From: an uncultured Muribaculaceae bacterium
GTDB taxonomy: Bacteria > Bacteroidota > Bacteroidia > Bacteroidales > Muribaculaceae
DNA: 43,567 nucleotides
Direction of reading: 5' to 3'
NCBI GenBank assembly: GCA_910587075.1
Contig: CAJUKE010000025.1
Span: 1 to 43,567, forward strand
Shown here one piece after another: positions 26,875 to 34,451 of this stretch (its first letter is position 1; each line of letters begins with the position of its first letter). The position numbers were made by a program, and so were the translations under genes. Below the pieces are notes generated by a model. The model did not search any database. It saw nothing but the letters and a program-made list of their open reading frames with translations, and had not been told where the DNA came from.

Positions 26875-27896
26875 TCAGCGGTCAAACAGCCAAACCTAAG
26901 CTCAACAACATCGTCGTTTTACGATCATTTGCGATCATTGCGGTTGTTCTATACCATTGCTATTGCCCCTGGATGGACGCTTGGCATTGGTTTGAGTGTC
27001 CTTGTCGTAAAGTGTATTCATTCATTTTAGATGTATTGTTTGTTGGGCGAATGCCTTTATTCGTATTTGTCTCAGGATACTTATTTGCTCATTTAGTCAT
27101 CGACCGAGGTAAATATAAAACATTCAAAGGCTTTGTCTCAAACAAAGTAAAACGGCTATTGATTCCCTGCTTAACATTCACCGGACTACTATGCATCTGT
27201 TTACAAACTAATTACATAGAAGCCATCATAGGGTCTTGCTACCATTTATGGTTCCTGAAAATGCTGTTTTGGTGTTTTATTACCGGATGGATCTTGAACA
27301 GATTTGTAAGCAACACATATCTTCGTTTATTTATGTGGCTTGCATCGATATTGATGATGGGACTCAGAGGCGTACCTTATTTCGGTATTGAACAATATTT
27401 CAAATATTTCGCATTCTTTTACTCTGGCTATTTATTTTATGCCTATCACCATAACCTTAATTTTGTATTCAAAAAAGGTTTCCTACTTTTGACTGTTTTA
27501 GCCTATGTACTACTTGCGGGAATTGCGCTTTACCAATATATCTTTAATTATTCTGATGGAATAACGCACTCTGATAAAATTGTAGTAGTATCAAGATACC
27601 TATTGCGTCCTATAACTATACTCATCGCGTTTATTTTAGTGGATTTTTATTTACGAGGGAAATCGCGGATATCTGTTCTATTTACTAAAATAAACAACAT
27701 AAGTTATGGGATATATCTTTTCCATATGCTACTTCTCCAATGTCTTTATAAGTATTTCCTCAATCAGTTGTCAGAAATATCAATTGCCCATTACATAATT
27801 ACCCCCCCCTTATTATTTATCGCGGTTCTACTCGTTTCCATAACAATATGCCAATGGCTTAAAAAATTCAAGTGGAGCAAATGGTTAATTGGATGA
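26859..27896 (+). CDS. Acyltransferase 3 family membrane protein (second of two)
   Basis: The 345-residue protein has about ten hydrophobic helices and the family start LNNIVVLRSFAIIAVVLYHC, with the conserved His in VLYHC. Probable membrane O-acyltransferase for the polysaccharide. It is AT-rich between GC-richer neighbours, so probably a separate acquisition. Its stop overlaps the next start as ATGA at 27893. Confidence 0.88.
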   Translation: MDKNIISGQTAKPKLNNIVVLRSFAIIAVVLYHCYCPWMDAWHWFECPCRKVYSFILDVLFVGRMPLFVFVSGYLFAHLVIDRGKYKTFKGFVSNKVKRLLIPCLTFTGLLCICLQTNYIEAIIGSCYHLWFLKMLFWCFITGWILNRFVSNTYLRLFMWLASILMMGLRGVPYFGIEQYFKYFAFFYSGYLFYAYHHNLNFVFKKGFLLLTVLAYVLLAGIALYQYIFNYSDGITHSDKIVVVSRYLLRPITILIAFILVDFYLRGKSRISVLFTKINNISYGIYLFHMLLLQCLYKYFLNQLSEISIAHYIITPPLLFIAVLLVSITICQWLKKFKWSKWLIG

Positions 27897-29170
27897 GAAA
27901 CTTAAAATATCGCCCAATGTCTGGTGAACGTAAGCTGAACATTCTTATCAACGCCTATGCTGTGAGCCCCAACTGGGGGAGCGAGCCCGGCATGGGGTGG
28001 AACTGGATCGTCAACATCGCGAAACACTGCAATGTTTTCGTCATAACGGAAGGTGAGTGGAAGGACGAGATCCTCGATGCGGTCGGCAAGCTGCCGCAGA
28101 AAGACAACATCCGGTTCTACTTCAACCCGCTGCCCGACAAGGTGCGCCGAATGTGCTGGAACCAGGGTGACTGGCGCTTCTACTGGCATTACGCCCGATG
28201 GCAGAAAAAGACCCTCGCCATCGCCCGCGAAATCATCGCCGAACACCATATCGACGTGATGCACCAGCTCAACATGATCGGCTTCCGCGAGCCGGGCTAC
28301 CTCTGGAAAATCAAGGACATACCCCTGGTATGGGGCCCCGTGGGGGGCGTGGCCAATATCCCGACGGCCTACCTCCGAGAAGCCGGATGGAAAATGAATC
28401 TGTTCTGCCGCCTGAAAAACCTCATCAGCGACTTGCAGTTCCGTTTCCATCCCCGAGTACGCGCCGCCGTGAAGCGCTCGACAATGATAGCGGCAATGAA
28501 AGAGGTGCAGCTCGCGACCAAAAAGGTCTACGGCAAAGACATCCCGGTCATAAACGAAACCGGCACCAACCTGGCCGACAACGCCTTCCGCGCCACGGCC
28601 GACGCTGACAACGACACTCTGAAAGTCCTTTGGGTAGGCAAATTCGACTACCGCAAACGCCTGGATCTGGCCCTGAAAGCGGTGGCCGCCGCCAACAACC
28701 GCCGCATCCGCCTCTTCGTATGCGGCACCGGCACGAACCGGCAGGTCGAGGAATATCAGGATTTAGCCGATGACCTGAACATCTCCGGCCAGGTCAACTG
28801 GCTCGGAAATGTGCCCCACGACCGCATTGACAACCTTATGAGGTCGTCTGACCTGTTCCTGTTCACAAGCATCTCCGACGCGACCTCCACTGTCGTACTG
28901 GAAGCAGTGTCGGCAGGGCTCCCCATACTGTCGTTCAACACCTGCGGATTCGGATCGATCGTCAAGGATTTCGCTGGAACCGCCATCGAGCTCACCGATC
29001 CCCGTCAGTCAGTGGCCGACTTCGCGATCCAGCTCAACTATTTCTGCGACAATCGCGACAGGCTCAAAGAAATCTCCGCCCTTGAACTGAAAGAAGCCCA
29101 CAAGCTCAGTTGGGATTACAAGGGGGAGCTTATGAAAGAAACATATCTCCAATTGGCATCGACGCTATGA
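27893..29170 (+). CDS. Glycosyltransferase, GT4-like
   Basis: This 425-residue GT-B enzyme has LINAYAVSPNWGSEPGMGWN near the start and a donor domain with VLWVGKFDYRKRLDLALKAV and SDATSTVVLEAVSAG (D-x7-E). The start at 27893 forms an ATGA overlap with the previous gene; in-frame ATGs at 27872 (inside it) and 27917 are alternatives. GC content rises again to the level of the locus head, which continues to the end of the locus. Confidence 0.88.
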   Translation: MRNLKYRPMSGERKLNILINAYAVSPNWGSEPGMGWNWIVNIAKHCNVFVITEGEWKDEILDAVGKLPQKDNIRFYFNPLPDKVRRMCWNQGDWRFYWHYARWQKKTLAIAREIIAEHHIDVMHQLNMIGFREPGYLWKIKDIPLVWGPVGGVANIPTAYLREAGWKMNLFCRLKNLISDLQFRFHPRVRAAVKRSTMIAAMKEVQLATKKVYGKDIPVINETGTNLADNAFRATADADNDTLKVLWVGKFDYRKRLDLALKAVAAANNRRIRLFVCGTGTNRQVEEYQDLADDLNISGQVNWLGNVPHDRIDNLMRSSDLFLFTSISDATSTVVLEAVSAGLPILSFNTCGFGSIVKDFAGTAIELTDPRQSVADFAIQLNYFCDNRDRLKEISALELKEAHKLSWDYKGELMKETYLQLASTL

Positions 29171-29922
29171 AACAATACTTCAAGATCAATTACGAATTTG
29201 AGCGGGAGCGGGTCCACGGGGCCATCGACGAGAGGGTCCGCGGGGGGAGCGCCGACTATATCTGCGTGGCCGACGGCGTGATCGCCAACATCGCCCATCG
29301 GTCGGCCGAGTACCGCGAGGTGGTCAACGGCGGCATGTTCGCCATCTGCGACAGCAGTTTCGTGCCCCTCTACATCCGCCTGATCCACGGCGAGCGCTAC
29401 TCCCAGTACTGCGGCAGCCAGATTTTCGAGGACATTGTGAAAAGCCGGAAATACCGCATGATATTCCTCGGCACCCAGCAAAGCACCCTTGACGCCCTGA
29501 GGGAGAACCTCGCGCGGTGGAACCCCGACGTGAGCGGCATGACCTTCAGCGAGCTCCCCTTCTGCTCGATCGACGAGTTCGACTACCCCGCCATAGCCCG
29601 GATGATCGAGAGCGACGGGGCCGACATCATCTGGGTGGCCCTCGGAGCCCCCAAACAGGAATACTTCATGAGCCGACTGAAGCCCCACCTGAGCCGCGGA
29701 GTGATGATCGCCGTGGGGGCGGCGTTCAAGTTCTTCAGCGGCCAGGAGGAGAAACGCGCCCCGCGGTGGATGGTGCGGAGCCACCTGGAGTTCGTCTACC
29801 GCCTCTCGCAGGACCCCCGCAAGCAGTTCAAACGGTGCGGCTGGATCCTCGCGACCCTCCCCGGGATGCTCCTCGACGAATGGAGGGCGAAAAAACGGGC
29901 ATCCCGCGCCAAGACCCGCTGA
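29167..29922 (+). CDS. WecG/TagA/CpsF-family (GT26) glycosyltransferase
   Basis: The 251-residue protein has ADGVIANIAHRS, a central FLGTQQSTLDAL, ALGAPKQEYFMSRL and the closing VGAAFKFFSGQEEKRAPRWM. GT26 enzymes add the second sugar (for example ManNAc or ManNAcA) to an undecaprenyl-PP-linked sugar, so this is probably the first glycosyltransfer after initiation. The start at 29167 overlaps the previous stop as ATGA. It is the last biosynthetic gene of the locus, 20 bp before the tail recombinase. Confidence 0.93.
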   Translation: MKQYFKINYEFERERVHGAIDERVRGGSADYICVADGVIANIAHRSAEYREVVNGGMFAICDSSFVPLYIRLIHGERYSQYCGSQIFEDIVKSRKYRMIFLGTQQSTLDALRENLARWNPDVSGMTFSELPFCSIDEFDYPAIARMIESDGADIIWVALGAPKQEYFMSRLKPHLSRGVMIAVGAAFKFFSGQEEKRAPRWMVRSHLEFVYRLSQDPRKQFKRCGWILATLPGMLLDEWRAKKRASRAKTR

Positions 29923-29942
29923 CGCTCCCTCCCCACAGCGAT

Positions 29943-31148
29943 ATGTATGCCATAACAGCGGCCATACGCAAGTCACGCACCGAGGGCCGACCCGGCTCCG
30001 TGATATTCCGCATCCGCGACCGCGAGGGGCGCGAGCGCCTCGTGGCCACCGGGCTGCGCACCGACCCCGGCGAGCTCACCACCCTGCACCGCGAGCCGGT
30101 GCTCCGCGGCCTGAAGTGCCTCTACGAGCTCATCGCCCGGGCCTGCCGCTCGGGAGCGCCCTGCGATGTTGACCTCATCGCGCGCGAATTCCGCGAAGAG
30201 CTCCAGCGGGGCCTCCCTCCCGCCGACCTCGCCGACTTCCGGGTGAATCGCCGCATCGTATCGGTCGGGAAACCGTTCAACACCTGGGTGCGCTACGCCT
30301 CCCAGGCAGACGACTCCCCCACCCCCACAGCGCCGCTCACCGCCGAGCGGCTACCCTCGTTCGTAGCCGACCTGATCGACACTGACCAGATTTCGCGTCG
30401 CGGAGGCACCCGCCACAACTACAAAAGCGCAGCGAGCGCCCTCGAAGCCTATCTACAGGCCCGCCCTGAGCGACATTCCCAGGCGATTGACCGCGACTTC
30501 GTCCGCGGCTTCCACAGCTGGCTCGAAAGGCAGGGTAACGCCCCATCGACAACCGCTTTCTATACGCGCATGCTCCGGGCCATACTCAACAAAGCCAAGG
30601 GGCGCGGACTCCTCCCCGCCGCACCCCCCGACTGGTTCTCGGGCATAGCTTCGGCCACCGCTCCGGCTTCTCCCCGCGACTCACGCCCCAAGGCGCTGGA
30701 CAAAGAGGAGCTCAACCGCCTCGCCGACCTCCCCGTCGCACCCGGCTCGCTGGACGAGTTGGCGCGTGACCTCTTCATATTCAGCTTCCTCACCCGGGGC
30801 ATGGAGTTGGTTGACATACTCAACCTCACTCCCGCCAACCTCCGCGGCGACCACATCGAGTACCGCAAACGCCTTACCGGCCGACCGCTGACGGTGCGGC
30901 TCGACACGCGGGCCCGCCAACTGCTCGACAAATACACCCCCGCCTCGGGCATCTACTTCACCGTCCCGTTCGCCCGCCACACCAAGAGCCGCGAATACGC
31001 CACGCGGCGCCGCCTCGTGGCTCTGCGGCTTGCCGCGCTCGGCGAGGCGCTCAGGCTCCCCTTCCCCCTCGTGTTCAGCTCGGCCCGCGCCACCTGGACC
31101 GCCCTCACCCGCGAGAGCGACCTCCCCTCACTGCTCCTCAACCACTGA
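29943..31148 (+). CDS. Truncated tyrosine recombinase lacking its nucleophile, at the capsule locus tail
   Basis: The 401-residue protein has the same layout as the head recombinase (arm-binding, SAM-like, catalytic domains) and shares the stretch ARDLFIFSFLTRGME with the first active-site R285. The hairpin Lys is replaced (YRKRLTGRPL), box II reads SARATW (R382 kept, next His lost), and the protein stops right after LLLNH, where active enzymes read GH followed nine residues later by the catalytic Tyr. No downstream frame restores that end, and a terminator follows 18 bp later. It should be unable to cut DNA but could still bind it. I chose the ATG at 29943; the frame is open much further upstream but only inside the GT26 gene. 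Confidence 0.75.
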   Translation: MYAITAAIRKSRTEGRPGSVIFRIRDREGRERLVATGLRTDPGELTTLHREPVLRGLKCLYELIARACRSGAPCDVDLIAREFREELQRGLPPADLADFRVNRRIVSVGKPFNTWVRYASQADDSPTPTAPLTAERLPSFVADLIDTDQISRRGGTRHNYKSAASALEAYLQARPERHSQAIDRDFVRGFHSWLERQGNAPSTTAFYTRMLRAILNKAKGRGLLPAAPPDWFSGIASATAPASPRDSRPKALDKEELNRLADLPVAPGSLDELARDLFIFSFLTRGMELVDILNLTPANLRGDHIEYRKRLTGRPLTVRLDTRARQLLDKYTPASGIYFTVPFARHTKSREYATRRRLVALRLAALGEALRLPFPLVFSSARATWTALTRESDLPSLLLNH

Positions 31149-31166
31149 CACTTCTTCCCCCTTACA

Positions 31167-31203
31167 GCGGGCGGCCGGCATCCCCGGCCGCCCGCAGCGT
31201 TTT
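31167..31203 (+). terminator. Rho-independent terminator closing the capsule locus
   Basis: A perfect 12-bp stem of GC only (GCGGGCGGCCGG 31167-31178 with 31184-31195) and a 5-nt loop, then AGCG and TTTT. It separates the capsule operon from the bPH gene. The tail recombinase therefore lies inside the capsule transcription unit. Confidence 0.85.
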
Positions 31204-31217
31204 ATGTTGTCGCAGTG

Positions 31218-31246
31218 TTTGTTATACGGGATTTTTTGTAACTTTG
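31218..31246 (+). promoter_or_regulatory. Promoter of the bPH-domain gene
   Basis: The -7 box TAACTTTG at 31239-31246 matches TAnnTTTG exactly. The nearest -33 candidate, TTTG at 31218-31221, is 17 bp upstream, slightly shorter than usual. Transcription would start near 31253, 24 nt before the ATG at 31277. Confidence 0.6.
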
Positions 31247-31276
31247 GGGATTAATCAATCTCTAAGACAAACGGAT

Positions 31277-31732
31277 ATGGAACCGAAGCAGCGGAGCGGC
31301 GAAGGGGCCGGAAAGGTTTACCCGCCGAAAATCGGATGGTGGGTCAACGCACTGATGGCGGCGACGATAGCCATAAGCCTGGCCGGGCTATGGTCGGAGG
31401 GTGCGTGGCTCTGCGCCATCATAATAGGCGCCGGGATAGCCGCCCTTTGGGTCGTGCTCATCATGGGGGTGAGATACGAGGTGCGCGACCGCATGCTCGG
31501 CGTGCGGAACCTCTATATGTGGAGCTGGCTCCCGATCGACAAAATCAGCCGGGTCAAGAAGACCCGCGGCATACTCGCCTCGGCGGCCATGTCGCTCGAC
31601 CGCGTGTCGATCTGGTTCGCCGACCGCTCGGTGCTGAAGAGCGCCATGCCTATCGAAATCGCGCCTAAGGACCGCGACGCCTTCATCGCCGATCTGCTGG
31701 CCATCAACCCCTCAATCACCGTCGAGGAGTAG
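31277..31732 (+). CDS. bPH-domain (bPH_4-like) membrane protein
   Basis: The 151-residue protein has a short polar start, two hydrophobic helices (about residues 22-70) and a bacterial PH-like domain with YEVRDRMLGVRNLYMW, the IDKISRVKKT turn and a closing FIADLLAINPSITVEE, as in the former DUF1200 family. Role unknown, perhaps membrane or envelope-stress related. I use the ATG at 31277 because an in-frame ATG at 31244 overlaps the -7 box. It converges on the symporter gene with a 3-bp gap. Confidence 0.8.
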   Translation: MEPKQRSGEGAGKVYPPKIGWWVNALMAATIAISLAGLWSEGAWLCAIIIGAGIAALWVVLIMGVRYEVRDRMLGVRNLYMWSWLPIDKISRVKKTRGILASAAMSLDRVSIWFADRSVLKSAMPIEIAPKDRDAFIADLLAINPSITVEE

Positions 31733-31735
31733 AGG

Positions 31736-32935
31736 TCAGTCGGCGGGGAACAGGCGGTTGATGATCACCGACAGAGCGCCGTCGCCGGTGACGTTGCAGG
31801 CGGTGCCGAAGCTGTCCATCGCGATGTAGAGCGCGATCATCAGGGCGCAATCCGCGTCGGAGAAGCCGAGCATCGAGGTCAGCAGCCCGAGCGACGCCAT
31901 AATCGCGCCTCCGGGGATGCCGGGCGCGGCGATAATCGTGATGCCGAGCATGCAGATAAAGCCGAAGAACATCGCGAAGTCAAACGGCAGACCGTTGAGC
32001 AGCATCAGCGCGACGGCGCACGCCACGATTTTAAGCGTAGAGCCGCTCATATGGATCGTCGCGCAGAGGGGCACGGTGAACCCTGCGACACTGTCGCGCA
32101 CGCCGAGCGCCTTGGTCTGCCTCAGGGTCACCGGGATCGTGGCCGCCGACGACTGCGTTCCGAGCGCCGTGAAATAGGCCGGCATCATGGTCCACAGCAG
32201 CTTCAGCGGGTTGCGGCTCCCCTTGGAGAAGAGCGCCGCCACGCAGAACTGCAACAGCAGCACCCCGATGTGCAGGGCGAATATCACCAGTATTATCTGA
32301 CTGAACGTCAGCAGTATCGTGGCCACCTGCCCCGCGCAGGTCATATTCAGGAAAATCCCGAAAATATACACTGGCAGCAGCGGGATCACCACCGAGTTGA
32401 TCACCCGGGCCACGATCGTCCCGAAGTCGTCGAGCACCCGTTTGAGCGGGCTCTCCGGCATCCGCGAGCACCCCAGGCCGAGGATAAAGGAGATAATCAG
32501 CGCGCCCATGACGCTCATCAGCGGGGGCATCTCGATGGTGAAATAAGGTTTCAGCGATGCCCCGCACCCCTCATCGGCCAGGTCGGCCCCGCCCCCGGGG
32601 GTAATCAGCGAGGGGAACACGGCGTCGCTCACCAGGAAGGAGAACGTGCCGGCGAGCACCGTGGCCGCGTAGGCTATCAACGCCGTGGCCACCAGCATCT
32701 TCCCCGCCGAACGCCCCACGTCGGCGATAGCGGGGGCCACGAAACCGAAGATAATCAGCGGTATTATGAAGCCGAGGAACTGGCTGAAAATGGCGTTGAA
32801 GGTCTCGAACACCCTCACGCCCCACACAGGGAGCACATAGGCCGCCCCGATACCGAGCGCCATAGCCGCGAGAATCCTCCCTAACAGGCTCCCGGCCACC
32901 TTGCGGGCCACCGCCGCGAATTTTCCTTTATCCAT
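31736..32935 (-). CDS. Dicarboxylate/amino acid:cation symporter (DAACS/SLC1 family)
   Basis: The 399-residue inner-membrane protein has an opening helix (SLLGRILAAMALGIGAAYVL), GFIIPLIIFGFVAPAIA, the serine-rich re-entrant loop GTQSSAATIPVTLRQ, MSGSTLKIVACAVALML and the last-helix DSFGTACNVTGDGALS. The family imports glutamate, aspartate, dicarboxylates or serine/threonine with Na+ or H+; the substrate here is undetermined. A TATATTCG on the minus strand (32940-32947) lies only 4 bp upstream of the ATG, which would give an almost leaderless mRNA if it is the real -7 box. Confidence 0.92.
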   Translation of the reverse strand: MDKGKFAAVARKVAGSLLGRILAAMALGIGAAYVLPVWGVRVFETFNAIFSQFLGFIIPLIIFGFVAPAIADVGRSAGKMLVATALIAYAATVLAGTFSFLVSDAVFPSLITPGGGADLADEGCGASLKPYFTIEMPPLMSVMGALIISFILGLGCSRMPESPLKRVLDDFGTIVARVINSVVIPLLPVYIFGIFLNMTCAGQVATILLTFSQIILVIFALHIGVLLLQFCVAALFSKGSRNPLKLLWTMMPAYFTALGTQSSAATIPVTLRQTKALGVRDSVAGFTVPLCATIHMSGSTLKIVACAVALMLLNGLPFDFAMFFGFICMLGITIIAAPGIPGGAIMASLGLLTSMLGFSDADCALMIALYIAMDSFGTACNVTGDGALSVIINRLFPAD

Positions 32936-32960
32936 ACCGCGAATATAACCATTCCCGGGG

Positions 32961-33095
32961 AGTCGGACAAGTCGGACGGGGCAGTCGAAAGAGGGGGTCG
33001 GACGGGTCGGACGGGTCGGACAGGTCAGACGGGTTGGACTTGTCGGACGAGGGTGGACGAGGGCGGACGAGGGTGGGCGGGGCGGGCGGGGCGGC
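32961..33095. repeat. Degenerate GTCGGACGG minisatellite
   Basis: About a dozen 9-10-bp units related to GGTCGGACG run between the symporter start and the nitroreductase stop, cleanest at 32997-33024 (consecutive 9-mers) and drifting to GGGTGGACGA and GGGCGG at the right. Extreme G bias on the plus strand. No open frame explains it. Candidates are a variable-number tandem repeat or a transcribed 3' tail of the nitroreductase mRNA. Confidence 0.85.
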
Positions 33096-33905
33096 TTAAT
33101 CAGCTACCGCCTTGTAGGAGCGCAGATACTCGATGCCCTCCGGGGCCGACGGCGCCTCCGGGTCGATGTAGAACCTCCCCGTACGCCCCCGGAAACGCTC
33201 CGCCTCGAAGAAATGGCGCATCGCGATGCCGCAATCGACCGCCGAGAAGGCCCCCTTGGCTACGCGGTAGAAGTGCGCCGCGTCACCCGCCACCACTACC
33301 CGCCAGGGCTGCGCGTTGCGGGCCGACGGCGCTAACCGCGCCATCTCCAGTGCCTCGCCGAAGCGCGACCCAGCGGAGAGCGGCTCGCCGAAGCTACCGT
33401 CGAAAAACAGCTTGCCGAACGGCTCGCGGTGCTTGCTACCGAGTGCCGCGCGCATCAGCCGCTCCCTCAGCGACAGCTTAGCGGGAACACCCACCGGGCA
33501 CACCACCCGCAGCTCCTCGCCCGCGGGCCACTCCTCCCCGCCGTCGAAGTCCGAGCCGCGGAACGTGCCCCCGAGCCAGCAGGTGCCAAGCCCCGAGCGC
33601 CACGCCTCCAGCACCACCCCCTCGAAACGGAACCCCGCCGAGAGCGCCGAGGCCGCGTCAGCCCCGTAGGCCAGCAGAAAGAAATCCCTCGCCCCCGAAA
33701 TCACCCCGTAGGTGCCGGGCCGCGACTCGCCCCGCGGCGGAAACCGCCGCGTCCTCACCGTCACCGAGCCCCCGAACGGGTCCACGGCCTCAGCCGCCAC
33801 CCGTTCCAGATCCCGCAGACACTCCTCGGCGAGCGGCTCCCCATTGAAGCCACGCACCGACCGCCGCCCCCTCATCGCCTCCATCACATTCATAATTTTC
33901 TCCAT
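33096..33905 (-). CDS. Nitroreductase-family protein (TM1586-like)
   Basis: The 269-residue protein has the nitroreductase start MEAMRGRRSVRGFNGEPL, with Arg residues that contact FMN phosphate, followed by two half-domains; the LAPSARNAQPWRVVV motif (about residue 195) is the second FMN-contact region. The TM1586-type subgroup has this duplicated layout. It probably binds FMN and uses NAD(P)H; the substrate is unknown. The start could also be the ATG at 33890. GC-rich like the backbone. Confidence 0.85.
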   Translation of the reverse strand: MEKIMNVMEAMRGRRSVRGFNGEPLAEECLRDLERVAAEAVDPFGGSVTVRTRRFPPRGESRPGTYGVISGARDFFLLAYGADAASALSAGFRFEGVVLEAWRSGLGTCWLGGTFRGSDFDGGEEWPAGEELRVVCPVGVPAKLSLRERLMRAALGSKHREPFGKLFFDGSFGEPLSAGSRFGEALEMARLAPSARNAQPWRVVVAGDAAHFYRVAKGAFSAVDCGIAMRHFFEAERFRGRTGRFYIDPEAPSAPEGIEYLRSYKAVAD

Positions 33906-34183
33906 AACTCCAAATAAATTAATCGTTTAACAATAAATTCATAGTCTGCGCTAATTATCACAAACCGCTTGATCTCTCCTCGGTCGTTGGCCGGGCCTCC
34001 CCGCCCGGCCACCAACCGCCGGGAGTCCGTTTTACTTCTCCCGTGACGCGAAGATAGCGCATCGCGCCCCTCCGCCGTATGCGATAATGCAACTTTGAGG
34101 CAGAAATTTCACAAGCCACTATCGCCAACTGCCAAAAAAGACAAAAATACAACGCTCAGAGCGCTCAGAGTAGGTTTCGAATT

Positions 34184-34198
34184 ATAGTATTGCACTAT
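34184..34198. promoter_or_regulatory. Palindromic operator candidate over the -33 box of the R-M promoter
   Basis: ATAGT-N5-ACTAT is a perfect 5-bp inverted repeat whose centre contains the TTG -33 element at 34190-34192. A dimeric XRE protein bound here would block the promoter. The encoded regulator at 34242 is the natural candidate. Confidence 0.5.
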
Positions 34199-34219
34199 CA
34201 TTATTTTTTATTATATTTG
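34190..34219 (+). promoter_or_regulatory. Promoter of the XRE regulator/methyltransferase operon
   Basis: TTG at 34190-34192, a 19-bp spacer and TATATTTG at 34212-34219 match the Bacteroidetes consensus exactly. The start site would be near 34226, about 16 nt before the ATG at 34242. Confidence 0.75.
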
Positions 34220-34241
34220 CATAAAATTCAAATATATTGTA

Positions 34242-34451
34242 ATGGCGGACTTAAATCGGCTAAAAGTAATATTAGTTGAAAAGAAACGAACAAGCAAATG
34301 GCTTGCAGAGGAACTAGGTAAGAATCCAACGACCATAAGCAAATGGTTTACTAACGTGATACAACCGGATTTACCAACCCTTCGCAAAATTGCAGATTTG
34401 CTAGATGTTGACATTAAAGATTTGATAGCAAGCCGTAAATGTAATGGATAA
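34242..34451 (+). CDS. XRE-family helix-turn-helix regulator of the R-M system
   Basis: The 69-residue protein is essentially one Cro/CI-type HTH (SKWLAEELGKNPTTISKWF, then LPTLRKIADLLDVDIKDLI). Small XRE proteins fused in operons with DNA methyltransferases act as controllers that time methyltransferase and nuclease expression. It overlaps the methyltransferase start by 8 bp, so the two are translationally coupled. The palindrome at 34184-34198 is its likely autoregulatory site. Confidence 0.9.
   Translation: MADLNRLKVILVEKKRTSKWLAEELGKNPTTISKWFTNVIQPDLPTLRKIADLLDVDIKDLIASRKCNG

Larger units (their letters stand above)
33906..34241. other. Non-coding junction between GC-rich backbone and AT-rich R-M island
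   Basis: No gene is seen. It holds a 9-bp GC stem-loop (33988-33996 with 34003-34011), a 9-bp tandem duplication CGCTCAGAG (34153-34161 and 34162-34170), a promoter for the XRE/methyltransferase pair (34190-34219) and a palindromic operator (34184-34198). Composition drops sharply to AT-rich at about 34130-34180. Confidence 0.7.

Noticed and set aside
29517..29942. N-terminal extension of the tail recombinase by 142 codons
   Set aside because: It lies wholly inside the GT26 gene in another frame and reads as Arg/Pro-rich noise; the ATG at 29943 starts a proper recombinase N-terminus.
32961..33095. CRISPR-like array
   Set aside because: The units are 9-10 bp and contiguous with no spacers, and there are no cas genes; it is a minisatellite.
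33987..34014. GC stem-loop as a terminator
   Set aside because: It lies upstream of both flanking genes (nitroreductase leftward, XRE rightward) and has no T run; perhaps the end of something lost, but no transcript here needs it.
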